Source: Ruminococcaceae bacterium UBA3220
GTDB taxonomy: Bacteria > Bacillota > Clostridia > Oscillospirales > Acutalibacteraceae
Assembly: GCA_002363095.1 (NCBI GenBank)
Contig: DEWC01000105.1
Location: 1-8,879 of the forward strand
Direction: 5' to 3'
DNA: 8,879 bases
Position numbers and translations under genes: made by a program. The notes below the pieces were generated by a model that saw nothing but the letters and a program-made list of their open reading frames with translations, made no database searches and was not told the origin of the DNA. Below, in pieces: positions 1 through 5,772 of the stretch (positions are counted from its first letter, which is position 1; each line of letters begins with the position of its first letter).

Positions 1-959
1 GCTTTGTAACTTGCTTCAAGGTCGGTTCTTGTTTGACTGCACATAGCGTCCTTATCAATTAACATACACGAAAGCCAAAAGTTCGGAACCGATTTCTCTT
101 CGAAGGGATTCATTCTAACGGGTAGGTCCTTAAAGCCTTCCTTGTAGCGGTAATAAATATCGCGTTTTTGGGCAATATGCTCATCGAGATGAGGAATCTG
201 CCCTCTTACCACTCCGGCGATAACATTGCTCATACGGTAGTTATATCCGATCAGCGTATGCTGATACCACGGAGCGTTATCGCGAGCCTGGGTTGAAAGT
301 TTTCTTACAAGGTCCGCCGTTTCCTTTGAATCGGTTAAAAGCATTCCGCCCGAAGAGCCTGTTATGATTTTGTTGCCGTTGAAACTGATAACCGATACAT
401 CTCCGAAACAGCCGGTTTTAACCCCGTTATAGGTTGCGCCTAAGGATTCGGCGGCGTCCTCAATCAAAACCGCGCCGTTATCCTCGCAAATCTTAACTAT
501 CTCATCAAGTTTTGCCGGGGTGCCGTAAAGGTGGGCAAGCATAACATATTTTGTATCGGGATATAGCCGAAATGCCTTTTTTAGCGCCTCGGGGTCCATA
601 TTCCATGTATCCGTTTCGCAATCAATAAAAACAGGCTCCGCACCGGCATAGGTTATCGGATTTGCCGTTGCGGCAAATGTTACATCCGAACAAAAAACCT
701 TATCTCCCCGTTTAACACCGCTTGCAATTACCGCAAGGTGCAACGCCGAAGTGCCCGAAGCGAGAGCCACCGCATATTTTCTGCCGATCATATCCGAAAT
801 GTGATTTTCGGCTTCATCAATATTTGCGCCTATGGTAGACATCCAGTTTGTTTCGTACGCTTGCTTAATATACTCAATTTCCTCCCCGTGCATTGTGGGT
901 GAGGACAACCAAATTTTCTTATCAAACTTTTTAAACCCCTCGTTTAAAACAAAAGCCAA
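1..959 (-). CDS. DegT/DnrJ/EryC1/StrS family PLP-dependent sugar aminotransferase (partial, C-terminus off the left edge)
   Basis: The 319 visible codons read without interruption. Family knowledge: these enzymes transfer an amino group from glutamate to a keto-sugar nucleotide for cell-surface glycan or amino-sugar synthesis. Seen, numbering from TTG 959: N-terminal IWLSSPTMHGEE (residues 16-27), the glycine/serine phosphate-binding loop ASGTSALHLA, pyridine-binding D168 in EDAAESLGA, the Schiff-base lysine K197 in SFNGNKIIT, and GYNYRMSN further on. Family members are usually 370-400 residues, so roughly 50-80 are missing at the left edge. The N-terminus resembles EpsN/PglE-type enzymes of exopolysaccharide and protein-glycosylation loci, but the exact substrate cannot be read. 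The start is uncertain. No ATG lies upstream of the conserved IWLSSP block; the in-frame codon after stop TAA (962-960) is TTG 959, and the first in-frame ATG (893-891) lies inside the conserved block. The gene has its own promoter and is separated from the next unit by a terminator. Confidence 0.9.
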   Translation of the reverse strand, partial: MAFVLNEGFKKFDKKIWLSSPTMHGEEIEYIKQAYETNWMSTIGANIDEAENHISDMIGRKYAVALASGTSALHLAVIASGVKRGDKVFCSDVTFAATANPITYAGAEPVFIDCETDTWNMDPEALKKAFRLYPDTKYVMLAHLYGTPAKLDEIVKICEDNGAVLIEDAAESLGATYNGVKTGCFGDVSVISFNGNKIITGSSGGMLLTDSKETADLVRKLSTQARDNAPWYQHTLIGYNYRMSNVIAGVVRGQIPHLDEHIAQKRDIYYRYKEGFKDLPVRMNPFEEKSVPNFWLSCMLIDKDAMCSQTRTDLEASYK

Positions 960-980
960 TTACAACATCCCGTTTCGCAT
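960..980 (-). other. Possible six-codon leader ORF abutting the aminotransferase start
   Basis: ATG at 980-978 opens a six-codon reading frame (MRNGML) ending in TAA at 962-960. It is in the same frame as the aminotransferase and is followed at once by the candidate TTG start at 959. It begins about 22 nt after the predicted transcription start and has no clear Shine-Dalgarno sequence. It may be a chance ORF, a coupling leader peptide, or the remains of the original N-terminus cut off by a stop. Confidence 0.25.
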
Positions 981-1008
981 AAAAAAATAGAAATAATACT
1001 GCTTGTAT

Positions 1009-1037
1009 ATATTATCATATAAGCCCGCAAAAGTCAA
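1009..1037 (-). promoter_or_regulatory. Strong sigma-A type promoter for the aminotransferase gene
   Basis: On the minus strand, TTGACT (1037-1032) is followed after exactly 17 bp by TAATAT (1014-1009), with a TG extension just upstream of the -10 (1017-1015). Transcription should start near 1002, about 43 nt before the TTG at 959. The promoter lies downstream of the terminator of the neighbouring unit, so the aminotransferase is an independent transcription unit. Confidence 0.8.
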
Positions 1038-1060
1038 ATGGAAAATATATATATGAATGG

Positions 1061-1089
1061 AAAAAAATCCGCCCGTTTCGGCGGGCGGA
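1061..1089 (-). terminator. Rho-independent terminator of the pyridoxamine kinase-GNAT unit
   Basis: An 8-bp perfect GC-rich stem (1068-1075 with 1082-1089) encloses a 6-nt loop. On the minus strand it is followed by seven T residues (1067-1061). It begins 8 nt past the acetyltransferase stop, which is textbook spacing. Confidence 0.9.
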
Positions 1090-1097
1090 AAATGCGA

Positions 1098-1565
1098 TTA
1101 AATTTTATATTCCAAAAAGGTGTATCTCGGCTTAAATCCGATTGCATCATAAAATTTTTCGGCGCCCGCGTTGCCCTTCCAGACATTTAGGGTGATTTCC
1201 CTGCAACCGTTATACTCAGCCTGAGCCTTAACATGCTCAAAAAGCGCCCTTCCGACACCCTTTCCCCGATAATTCTCGTCGACGCAAAAATCGTCGATAT
1301 GCACGCTTTTATAACCGTATGTATCGTTGGTTTCGGGATACTCGGTAAAGGCGCAAAAAACATGCCCGACAAGCTCTTCGCCGTCAAGCGCGATATATAT
1401 CGGGGTGGCGGGATTTTTTATGATTTTTTTGAGTTGCTCGCGGGTGTATTTCGAGGTGCCGCCGATAAAAATATCCGGGCGGATTTCGGCGTGAATTTCA
1501 AGAATTTGATTAAGCAAATCCATTATTTTTTTGATGTTCTTTTTTTCGGCTTTTCTGATTTCCAT
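1098..1565 (-). CDS. GNAT family N-acetyltransferase
   Basis: A 155-residue protein of typical single-domain GNAT length, expected to be a cytoplasmic acetyl-CoA-dependent acetyltransferase. Seen: the pyrophosphate-binding motif A, R100-G-K-G-V-G105, preceded by the strand VHIDDFCVDENY. A later motif B region, NAGAEKFYDAIGF (about 132-144), precedes the C-terminal strand. The substrate is unknown. I chose ATG 1565 because AAAGGA sits 7 nt upstream and the N-terminus MEIRKAEKKNI is the usual first GNAT strand; the upstream ATG at 1604 would add 13 unlikely residues and lacks such a site. The gene lies 57 nt downstream of the pyridoxamine kinase on the same strand and ends just before a terminator, so the two are probably co-transcribed. 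Whether its substrate has anything to do with vitamin B6 is not shown by the sequence. Confidence 0.88.
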   Translation of the reverse strand: MEIRKAEKKNIKKIMDLLNQILEIHAEIRPDIFIGGTSKYTREQLKKIIKNPATPIYIALDGEELVGHVFCAFTEYPETNDTYGYKSVHIDDFCVDENYRGKGVGRALFEHVKAQAEYNGCREITLNVWKGNAGAEKFYDAIGFKPRYTFLEYKI

Positions 1566-1622
1566 ATTATTATCCTTTCGAGATTTCGAAGCGCGAAACG
1601 GCATTCGTTATCCGGCAAAAAA

Positions 1623-2474
1623 TCATATTAAATCAAGCATTTTAAGCAATTTCGGAATGTTTGACTCAAAGTTTACGCTATACCTCATTTCGGGCTCATT
1701 TTCATTAGTATACGCTATACATTCGGCGGTGAAATCACAGGCGATTTCCGCCGATTTTTTAAGACTTTTACCGGATAAAAGCGCCGCCGTCAGCGTGCTT
1801 GCGAAAACATCGCCGGTTCCGTGATAAGAAGCGTCAATCAGGCGATTGAAAACATACTCGGTTTTACCGTTTTCAAGGGTTGCGACGCCGATATTTCCCT
1901 TATCGAAACTCACTCCGGTAAGGACTATTTTTGCATCGGTCATTTCGGATAGTCCTTTTATCAGTTTTTCGATATATTCTTTGGTATGGGGAGGATTTTC
2001 AAACTCATTTCCCGTCATCAAAGCCGCTTCGGTGATATTCGGGGTAATTATATCCGCAATTTCGCAGAGTTTTCTCATTTCGGACGGGAAGTCATCGGGA
2101 AAACCGCCGTATAACCTTCCGTTGTCCGCCATAACCGGGTCTACTATCGTAATCCCGCCTTTGCGCTTAATTATGTCAACGGCTTCTTTTACAATCGCCA
2201 CCTGCTCTTTTGAGCCGAGATAGCCTGTATAAACGGCGTCAACATCGATTCCTTCTTTATTCCAGTGCCTCGCAACCGGCAAAATATTATCGGTAAGGTC
2301 GGTAAAGGTATATCCCGAAAAGCCGCCCGTATGGGTCGAAAGAATTGCCGTAGGTATAACCGCCGTTTCAATGCCTGCCGCAGACAAAACGGGCAACGCA
2401 ACGGTTAACGAGCATTTGCCGAAACAGGAAATATCGTGTATGGCGGCGACCCTTTTTTGATTTGTTCTGAACAT
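1623..2474 (-). CDS. pdxY: Pyridoxamine/pyridoxal kinase (ribokinase-like fold)
   Basis: A 283-residue kinase, full length for the family. It phosphorylates pyridoxamine or pyridoxal with ATP to salvage vitamin B6 as PLP or PMP in the cytoplasm. Seen: the N-terminal strand VAAIHDISCFGK (9-20), the substrate-side loop AILSTHTGGFSG (43-54), D112-PVMADNG, ITPNITEA (143-150), and the anion-hole/catalytic motif G219-T-G-D222 of the ribokinase superfamily. It resembles the pyridoxamine kinase subfamily common in clostridia more than classical E. coli PdxY, so the symbol is by function. ATG 2474 is preceded by a GGGGTAGGG purine run acting as ribosome-binding site. The divergent neighbour is a MocR/PdxR-type regulator sharing a 91-nt intergenic region (2475-2565), the classic arrangement for PLP-responsive control of B6 genes. 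The GNAT gene follows downstream. Confidence 0.93.
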   Translation of the reverse strand: MFRTNQKRVAAIHDISCFGKCSLTVALPVLSAAGIETAVIPTAILSTHTGGFSGYTFTDLTDNILPVARHWNKEGIDVDAVYTGYLGSKEQVAIVKEAVDIIKRKGGITIVDPVMADNGRLYGGFPDDFPSEMRKLCEIADIITPNITEAALMTGNEFENPPHTKEYIEKLIKGLSEMTDAKIVLTGVSFDKGNIGVATLENGKTEYVFNRLIDASYHGTGDVFASTLTAALLSGKSLKKSAEIACDFTAECIAYTNENEPEMRYSVNFESNIPKLLKMLDLI

Positions 2475-2485
2475 ATCCCTACCCC

Positions 2486-2514
2486 TTTACAAATCGTCTT
2501 TATTACATTATAAT
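2486..2514 (+). promoter_or_regulatory. Sigma-A type promoter for the MocR-type regulator
   Basis: TTTACA (2486-2491), a 17-bp spacer and a perfect TATAAT (2509-2514). Transcription would start near 2521, giving a leader of about 45 nt before the ATG at 2566. This argues against the GTG at 2521 as the start unless the mRNA is leaderless. Confidence 0.75.
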
Positions 2515-2534
2515 GGAAATGTGGTTATTCAAAA
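2507..2534 (-). promoter_or_regulatory. Probable divergent, activator-dependent promoter for pyridoxamine kinase
   Basis: The octamer ATTATAAT (2507-2514) is its own reverse complement, so a perfect TATAAT also reads on the minus strand (2512-2507). No good -35 lies 16-18 bp upstream; the best sequence, TTTTGA (2534-2529), is poor. A strong -10 with a weak -35 is what an activator-dependent promoter looks like and fits MocR/PdxR control. This is inference. Confidence 0.45.
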
Positions 2535-2540
2535 TATTCA
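2526..2540. repeat. Direct repeat TATTCA-N3-TATTCA, candidate MocR operator
   Basis: Two identical hexamers TATTCA (2526-2531 and 2535-2540) with 9-bp periodicity lie where the -35 of the kinase promoter would be, and just after the predicted start of the regulator mRNA. MocR/PdxR proteins commonly bind direct repeats near divergent promoters. The sequence is AT-rich, so a chance repeat is possible. Confidence 0.35.
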
Positions 2541-2565
2541 CATTAAGAAAGGTTTTAGATACCAG

Positions 2566-3621
2566 ATGAAAAAATATCTTCAGCTTTACGAAAAAATAAA
2601 AGACGATATAAAATCGGGCGTTTATAAATCGAATACAAAACTCCCCTCAAAACGGATAATGGCAGACCTTTCCGGGGTGAGCCTGACAACGGTTGAGATG
2701 GCATATGGAATGCTTTCCGAGGAAGGATATCTTTACTCGGTCGAAAAAAAAGGCTATTTTGTATCGAACATCAGTGAAATCGGCAGTTTTACGCCCTTCG
2801 TTTCAAATGCAAAAATAAACCTTTTGCCACTGCCGAAAAGCGATTTTAAACAAACCGATTTCGAGTATTCGATATGGTTTAAAACGATAAGAAAGGTGCT
2901 TAACGACAACGGAAATCTGCTTTTCAAAAAATCCCCTCCTAAGGGTTGCGAAGTATTGAGAAACGCCATTTCGGAATATCTTTTAAGATACCGTAAAATG
3001 CTTGTTCAACCTGCAAATATCGTGATAGGCTCGGGCGCAGAGCAACTTTACGCCCTTGCCATACTACTGCTCGGAAAAGACAAAAAATACGGCATTGAAA
3101 ACCCTTGCTATTCCAAAATTCCCGCGGTTTATAAGGGTATGGGAGCGGTTACGGTTCCTTTAAAAATGGGGAAAGACGGTATTTTATCAGGGGAACTTAA
3201 CCGAAAAAACTTTGACATTTTGCATGTAACTCCCTTTAACAGTTTTCCTTCGGGAATAACGACTTCACTAACAAAAAGGCTCAAGTATTTAAGCAGAATG
3301 TCCGGTGGGGAAAACTATATTATCGAGGATGACTACGCGAGTGAATTTTTCTTAAAAGGGCACCCGATAGAAACCCTTTATTCGCTTAGCGAAAACGACA
3401 GCGTTTTATATATAAACACCTTTTCGAAAAGCCTTTCCGATTCGATGAGGATAGGTTATATGCTAATCCCCGACAGACTTTCTGAAAAATACGACAGGAT
3501 GACCGCAAACGCCTCCTGCACCGTTCCCGTTCTTGACCAGTATATTCTTGCGGATTTTATTTCTTCGGGTAATTTTGAACGCCACCTGGCGCGAAAACGC
3601 AGGCAGATGTTCAGGCGGTGA
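2566..3621 (+). CDS. MocR/PdxR family regulator (GntR-type HTH plus aminotransferase-like domain), C-terminally truncated
   Basis: A 351-residue chimeric regulator: a winged helix-turn-helix (about 4-67, with LPSKRIMADLSGVSLTTVE) fused to a fold-type I aminotransferase-like domain from about 100. PLP-site residues are present: D255-D256-Y257 and the Schiff-base lysine K288 in NTFSKSLSDSMRIGY. The usual TPSHQ-P-G segment reads TPFNSFPSG. Family members are normally 450-490 residues. This one stops in the helix NFERHLARKRRQMFRR, so about 100 C-terminal residues, including much of the small subdomain, are absent. The other frames downstream do not supply them, and a promoter for the next gene starts 27 nt past the stop. 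Given the divergent pyridoxamine kinase, it is probably a PLP-sensing PdxR-like regulator. ATG 2566 is preferred. Its AAGAAAGG site (2545-2552) lies a rather long 13 nt away, and the GTG at 2521 coincides with the predicted transcription start. Confidence 0.85.
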   Translation: MKKYLQLYEKIKDDIKSGVYKSNTKLPSKRIMADLSGVSLTTVEMAYGMLSEEGYLYSVEKKGYFVSNISEIGSFTPFVSNAKINLLPLPKSDFKQTDFEYSIWFKTIRKVLNDNGNLLFKKSPPKGCEVLRNAISEYLLRYRKMLVQPANIVIGSGAEQLYALAILLLGKDKKYGIENPCYSKIPAVYKGMGAVTVPLKMGKDGILSGELNRKNFDILHVTPFNSFPSGITTSLTKRLKYLSRMSGGENYIIEDDYASEFFLKGHPIETLYSLSENDSVLYINTFSKSLSDSMRIGYMLIPDRLSEKYDRMTANASCTVPVLDQYILADFISSGNFERHLARKRRQMFRR

Positions 3622-3647
3622 TACATATCTGCCAAAAAACAAAAATC

Positions 3648-3676
3648 TTGACATAAAATACCACTTATGTTATATT
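3648..3676 (+). promoter_or_regulatory. Near-consensus sigma-A promoter for the zinc-ribbon protein
   Basis: A perfect -35 TTGACA (3648-3653), a 17-bp spacer and -10 TATATT (3671-3676), with a TG extension at 3668-3670. Predicted start near 3683. It begins 27 nt after the stop of the truncated regulator, so the next gene does not depend on read-through from it. Confidence 0.88.
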
Positions 3677-3681
3677 CAAAG

Positions 3682-3703
3682 AGTAATATCATCTTATATT
3701 ACT
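3682..3703 (+). promoter_or_regulatory. Perfect 8-bp dyad at the transcription start (operator or 5' mRNA hairpin)
   Basis: AGTAATAT (3682-3689) and ATATTACT (3696-3703) are exact reverse complements separated by 6 nt, and the dyad starts at the predicted +1 of the promoter at 3648-3676. A dyad here could bind a dimeric repressor, or form a short AU-rich hairpin at the 5' end of the mRNA. Confidence 0.45.
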
Positions 3704-3730
3704 AAATATAAATTGTGAGGAGCGATTTCT

Positions 3731-5689
3731 ATGATCTGTCCGAATTGCGGAAAAGATTGTCCTGATTCGTCGGTTTTTTGCGGAGGATGCGGAGCGCCGT
3801 TGCCGAACGCAAACGCAGTTCCTGCCGAAACACCGGCAACCACACCCGAACAACCTGTTTACGCAGAGGCGCAAACACCTGATAACAACTCTGTTGCAGC
3901 TGCGTTTCCCGAGCCCGAAGCAATTACGAATAATCCTGCCGATACCGTGTATGAAGGCGGGACCGAACAGAACACCTTCATAAATGCCGGGCAAAGCACG
4001 CCCGTTCCTGTCGAATACCCTTCGGGACAAGAAAACCTAAACGGCTTTTACGGCGAGAATACACCTAAAAAGAAGCTTCGTATCAAGCCGGTACCCGTTA
4101 TTATAACAATAACAGCCATTGCGATAGTAACCTCGCTTGTTATCATATTTTTCCCTTTCCTTAAAAACCAGTTCCGTAATCTTTTCTACTCCGACGAAAA
4201 GTATATGTCGGCGGTTATTAACGACGATGTCAATGAATTTGCCGACGGTTTTGCAAAATCCTATGATAACATACTTGATTTAGAAAAGAATACCGGAAAC
4301 GGTTCGATTTCCTTAACCTTGTCAAAAAATGCACGCCGGCTCTTAAAGGAGGTTGCGGGCAACGAGGGTTTTGCAAATCTGAACAAAGCCACACTTGAAT
4401 TTGAAAACGCGGTTAAGGGCAACTCGGCTTATATAAAAGCAAAAGCCAAGGTTAACGGCAAATCCATCGACGCTTCGGCGGTTGTGGACGACGGTTCGCT
4501 CTATATCAAAACCGACGCAACCGGAAAGAGCTACTACGAAGTGGAGGAATATGAAGACGACGCTCTTGAAAGCATTGGCAGTATCAAAAAAACTCTCCCC
4601 GACAAAGGAACGGTTAAGAAACTTATTGTAAAATACGGAAAAATCGTAACCAAACATCTTGAAGATGTTGAGAAAAGTAAAGAAAAGGTTAAATTTGGCG
4701 ATATTGAAAAGAATACCGTACAACTCACGGCAACAATTGATTCGGATTATGCTTATGATGCTTTGACCGATATTCTTGAAACTGCGCAAGACGATAAAGA
4801 GATAAAAAAGATTATAGAAAAAATTGCCGATTCGGATTTTGCCGACGCAGACGCCGATGAAGCTGTTGAGGAATACGAAGACGGCATTGACAGTCTGCTT
4901 GACAACCTCGACAAAGACAATTTCAGGGAACTTGACGAACTGGAATGCACCCTTACTTTGAATGTTGACGCCTTCGGCAATGTCGTTTGCAGAACACTTA
5001 AGGCGGGCGAATACGAAGTTTCGCTCTACACAATGAAGGACGGCAAAAAGGTCGCCTGCGGCATCGTTGTCAAGATTGACCGCCGTGAAATAAGAGTTAC
5101 CGCCAAAGGCGAGCAGAAGGGCAACAAATTAAACGGTAAAATCAATTTAGAGTACAACGGCATTTCAATGACGCTCGCAAGATTTGAAGATATTGATATC
5201 CACAACGCCAAAAACGGAAAAATGAGCGGGAAGATAATCATTTCAGGCTCGGATTTCCCGATTGACAGTGCTATTGACGACCCTGATATTGCCGATTTTA
5301 TCGGTGATTCAAAAATCGTAATCAGTTTTGATATTGATGATAAATCGGCTAAGGAATCCATTGAATGGACTTCCGACGGCGAAAAAGTGCTGAACTTAAA
5401 TATTAACTTTAACCGAAAGAGCATCTCCATCCCCTCGGTAGGCAACGCAAAAAGTATGGATGATATGACCGAAAAGCAGCGCGAAAAGTTAGAAAACTCT
5501 TTTGACGATTTAGTAAGCGATTTTATTTACAGTCCTTATATTTACAACGATTATGATGACTACGATGACGATGAGGATTACTACGACAGTGATGACTACG
5601 ACTACGATGACGATGACTACGACGATGATGACTACGACGATGATGACTACGAGTACTACGATGATGACGATGACGATTACTACTATTAA
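3731..5689 (+). CDS. Zinc-ribbon single-pass membrane protein with Asp/Tyr-rich C-terminal tail
   Basis: A 652-residue protein that I do not recognise as a characterised gene. Seen in order: an N-terminal zinc ribbon (C3, C6, C17, C20); a Pro/Thr/Ala/Glu-rich linker (about 22-112); a basic stretch KKKLRIK before one hydrophobic segment (123-144); a large domain (about 145-600) rich in Lys, Asp and Asn; and a 46-residue tail (607-652) made almost only of Asp (29) and Tyr (14). The topology should be zinc ribbon inside and the large domain outside. This plan recalls TcaA/YvbJ-like Firmicutes proteins linked to envelope stress and glycopeptide response, but I claim no homology beyond the plan. 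ATG 3731 has an excellent GAGGAG site 8 nt upstream. The gene has its own strong promoter and lies just upstream of an ABC exporter operon, possibly co-transcribed with it through a leaky hairpin. Confidence 0.88.
   Translation: MICPNCGKDCPDSSVFCGGCGAPLPNANAVPAETPATTPEQPVYAEAQTPDNNSVAAAFPEPEAITNNPADTVYEGGTEQNTFINAGQSTPVPVEYPSGQENLNGFYGENTPKKKLRIKPVPVIITITAIAIVTSLVIIFFPFLKNQFRNLFYSDEKYMSAVINDDVNEFADGFAKSYDNILDLEKNTGNGSISLTLSKNARRLLKEVAGNEGFANLNKATLEFENAVKGNSAYIKAKAKVNGKSIDASAVVDDGSLYIKTDATGKSYYEVEEYEDDALESIGSIKKTLPDKGTVKKLIVKYGKIVTKHLEDVEKSKEKVKFGDIEKNTVQLTATIDSDYAYDALTDILETAQDDKEIKKIIEKIADSDFADADADEAVEEYEDGIDSLLDNLDKDNFRELDELECTLTLNVDAFGNVVCRTLKAGEYEVSLYTMKDGKKVACGIVVKIDRREIRVTAKGEQKGNKLNGKINLEYNGISMTLARFEDIDIHNAKNGKMSGKIIISGSDFPIDSAIDDPDIADFIGDSKIVISFDIDDKSAKESIEWTSDGEKVLNLNINFNRKSISIPSVGNAKSMDDMTEKQREKLENSFDDLVSDFIYSPYIYNDYDDYDDDEDYYDSDDYDYDDDDYDDDDYDDDDYEYYDDDDDDYYY
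5549..5686 (+). repeat. Low-complexity coding repeat specifying the Asp/Tyr tail
   Basis: This stretch is nearly all GAT/GAC and TAC/TAT codons. Within it, three tandem 15-bp units encode Asp-Asp-Asp-Asp-Tyr (5606-5620, 5621-5635, 5636-5650). The last two are identical and the first differs only at synonymous positions, which suggests growth by tandem duplication. The tail probably varies in length between strains. Confidence 0.8.
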
Positions 5690-5718
5690 GCCGCGGCAAT
5701 AATTGTCAACGGATTACA

Positions 5719-5760
5719 GATGACGGTGAAACATACCCCCGTTTCACCGTCATCGTTTTA
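5719..5760 (+). terminator. 14-bp perfect hairpin with short T run, probably a leaky terminator
   Basis: Positions 5719-5732 pair perfectly with 5741-5754 around an 8-nt loop, followed by G-TTTT-A. It lies 29 nt after the zinc-ribbon gene stop. The T run is short, and I see no convincing promoter between it and the ATPase, so partial read-through into the exporter operon is likely. Its 3' arm ends 6 nt before the ribosome-binding site of the ATPase. Confidence 0.7.
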
Positions 5761-5767
5761 GAGGGTG
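5761..5767 (+). promoter_or_regulatory. Ribosome-binding site that points to an ACG start
   Basis: GAGGGTG lies 5 nt before ACG at 5773, in the position expected for initiation there. No ATG, GTG or TTG occurs in the ATPase frame between this site and GTG 5845. Confidence 0.65.
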
Positions 5768-5772
5768 ATTTT

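Noticed and set aside
1566..1604. N-terminal extension of the GNAT gene to ATG 1604
   Set aside because: The ATG at 1565 has a clear AAAGGA site and gives the standard GNAT N-terminus; the extra 13 residues look like intergenic sequence.
1233..2223. Plus-strand open frames opposite the GNAT and pyridoxamine kinase genes
   Set aside because: They are antisense shadows of two clearly recognisable enzymes.
2521..2565. GTG 2521 as start of the MocR-type regulator
   Set aside because: It coincides with the predicted transcription start, so it would need a leaderless mRNA. It remains possible because the ATG at 2566 has a long spacing to its ribosome-binding site.
3602..3633. Imperfect stem (GGCAGAT with ATCTGCC) spanning the regulator's stop codon, as a terminator
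   Set aside because: The loop is 18 nt and the following sequence is A-rich, not T-rich, on the plus strand, so it does not fit an intrinsic terminator.
3533..3718. Alternative plus-strand frame overlapping the end of the MocR-type gene, as a possible frameshifted C-terminus
   Set aside because: Its translation bears no resemblance to a MocR C-terminal subdomain, and it runs through the promoter of the next gene.
4343..5445. Several long minus-strand open frames opposite the zinc-ribbon gene
   Set aside because: They are Ser/Ile/Phe-rich mirror translations of Asp/Glu/Lys-rich coding sequence, with no ribosome-binding sites or recognisable domains.
5606..5650. Tandem 15-bp units as a CRISPR-like or non-coding repeat array
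   Set aside because: The units are directly adjacent, in frame, and encode the acidic tail; there are no spacers.
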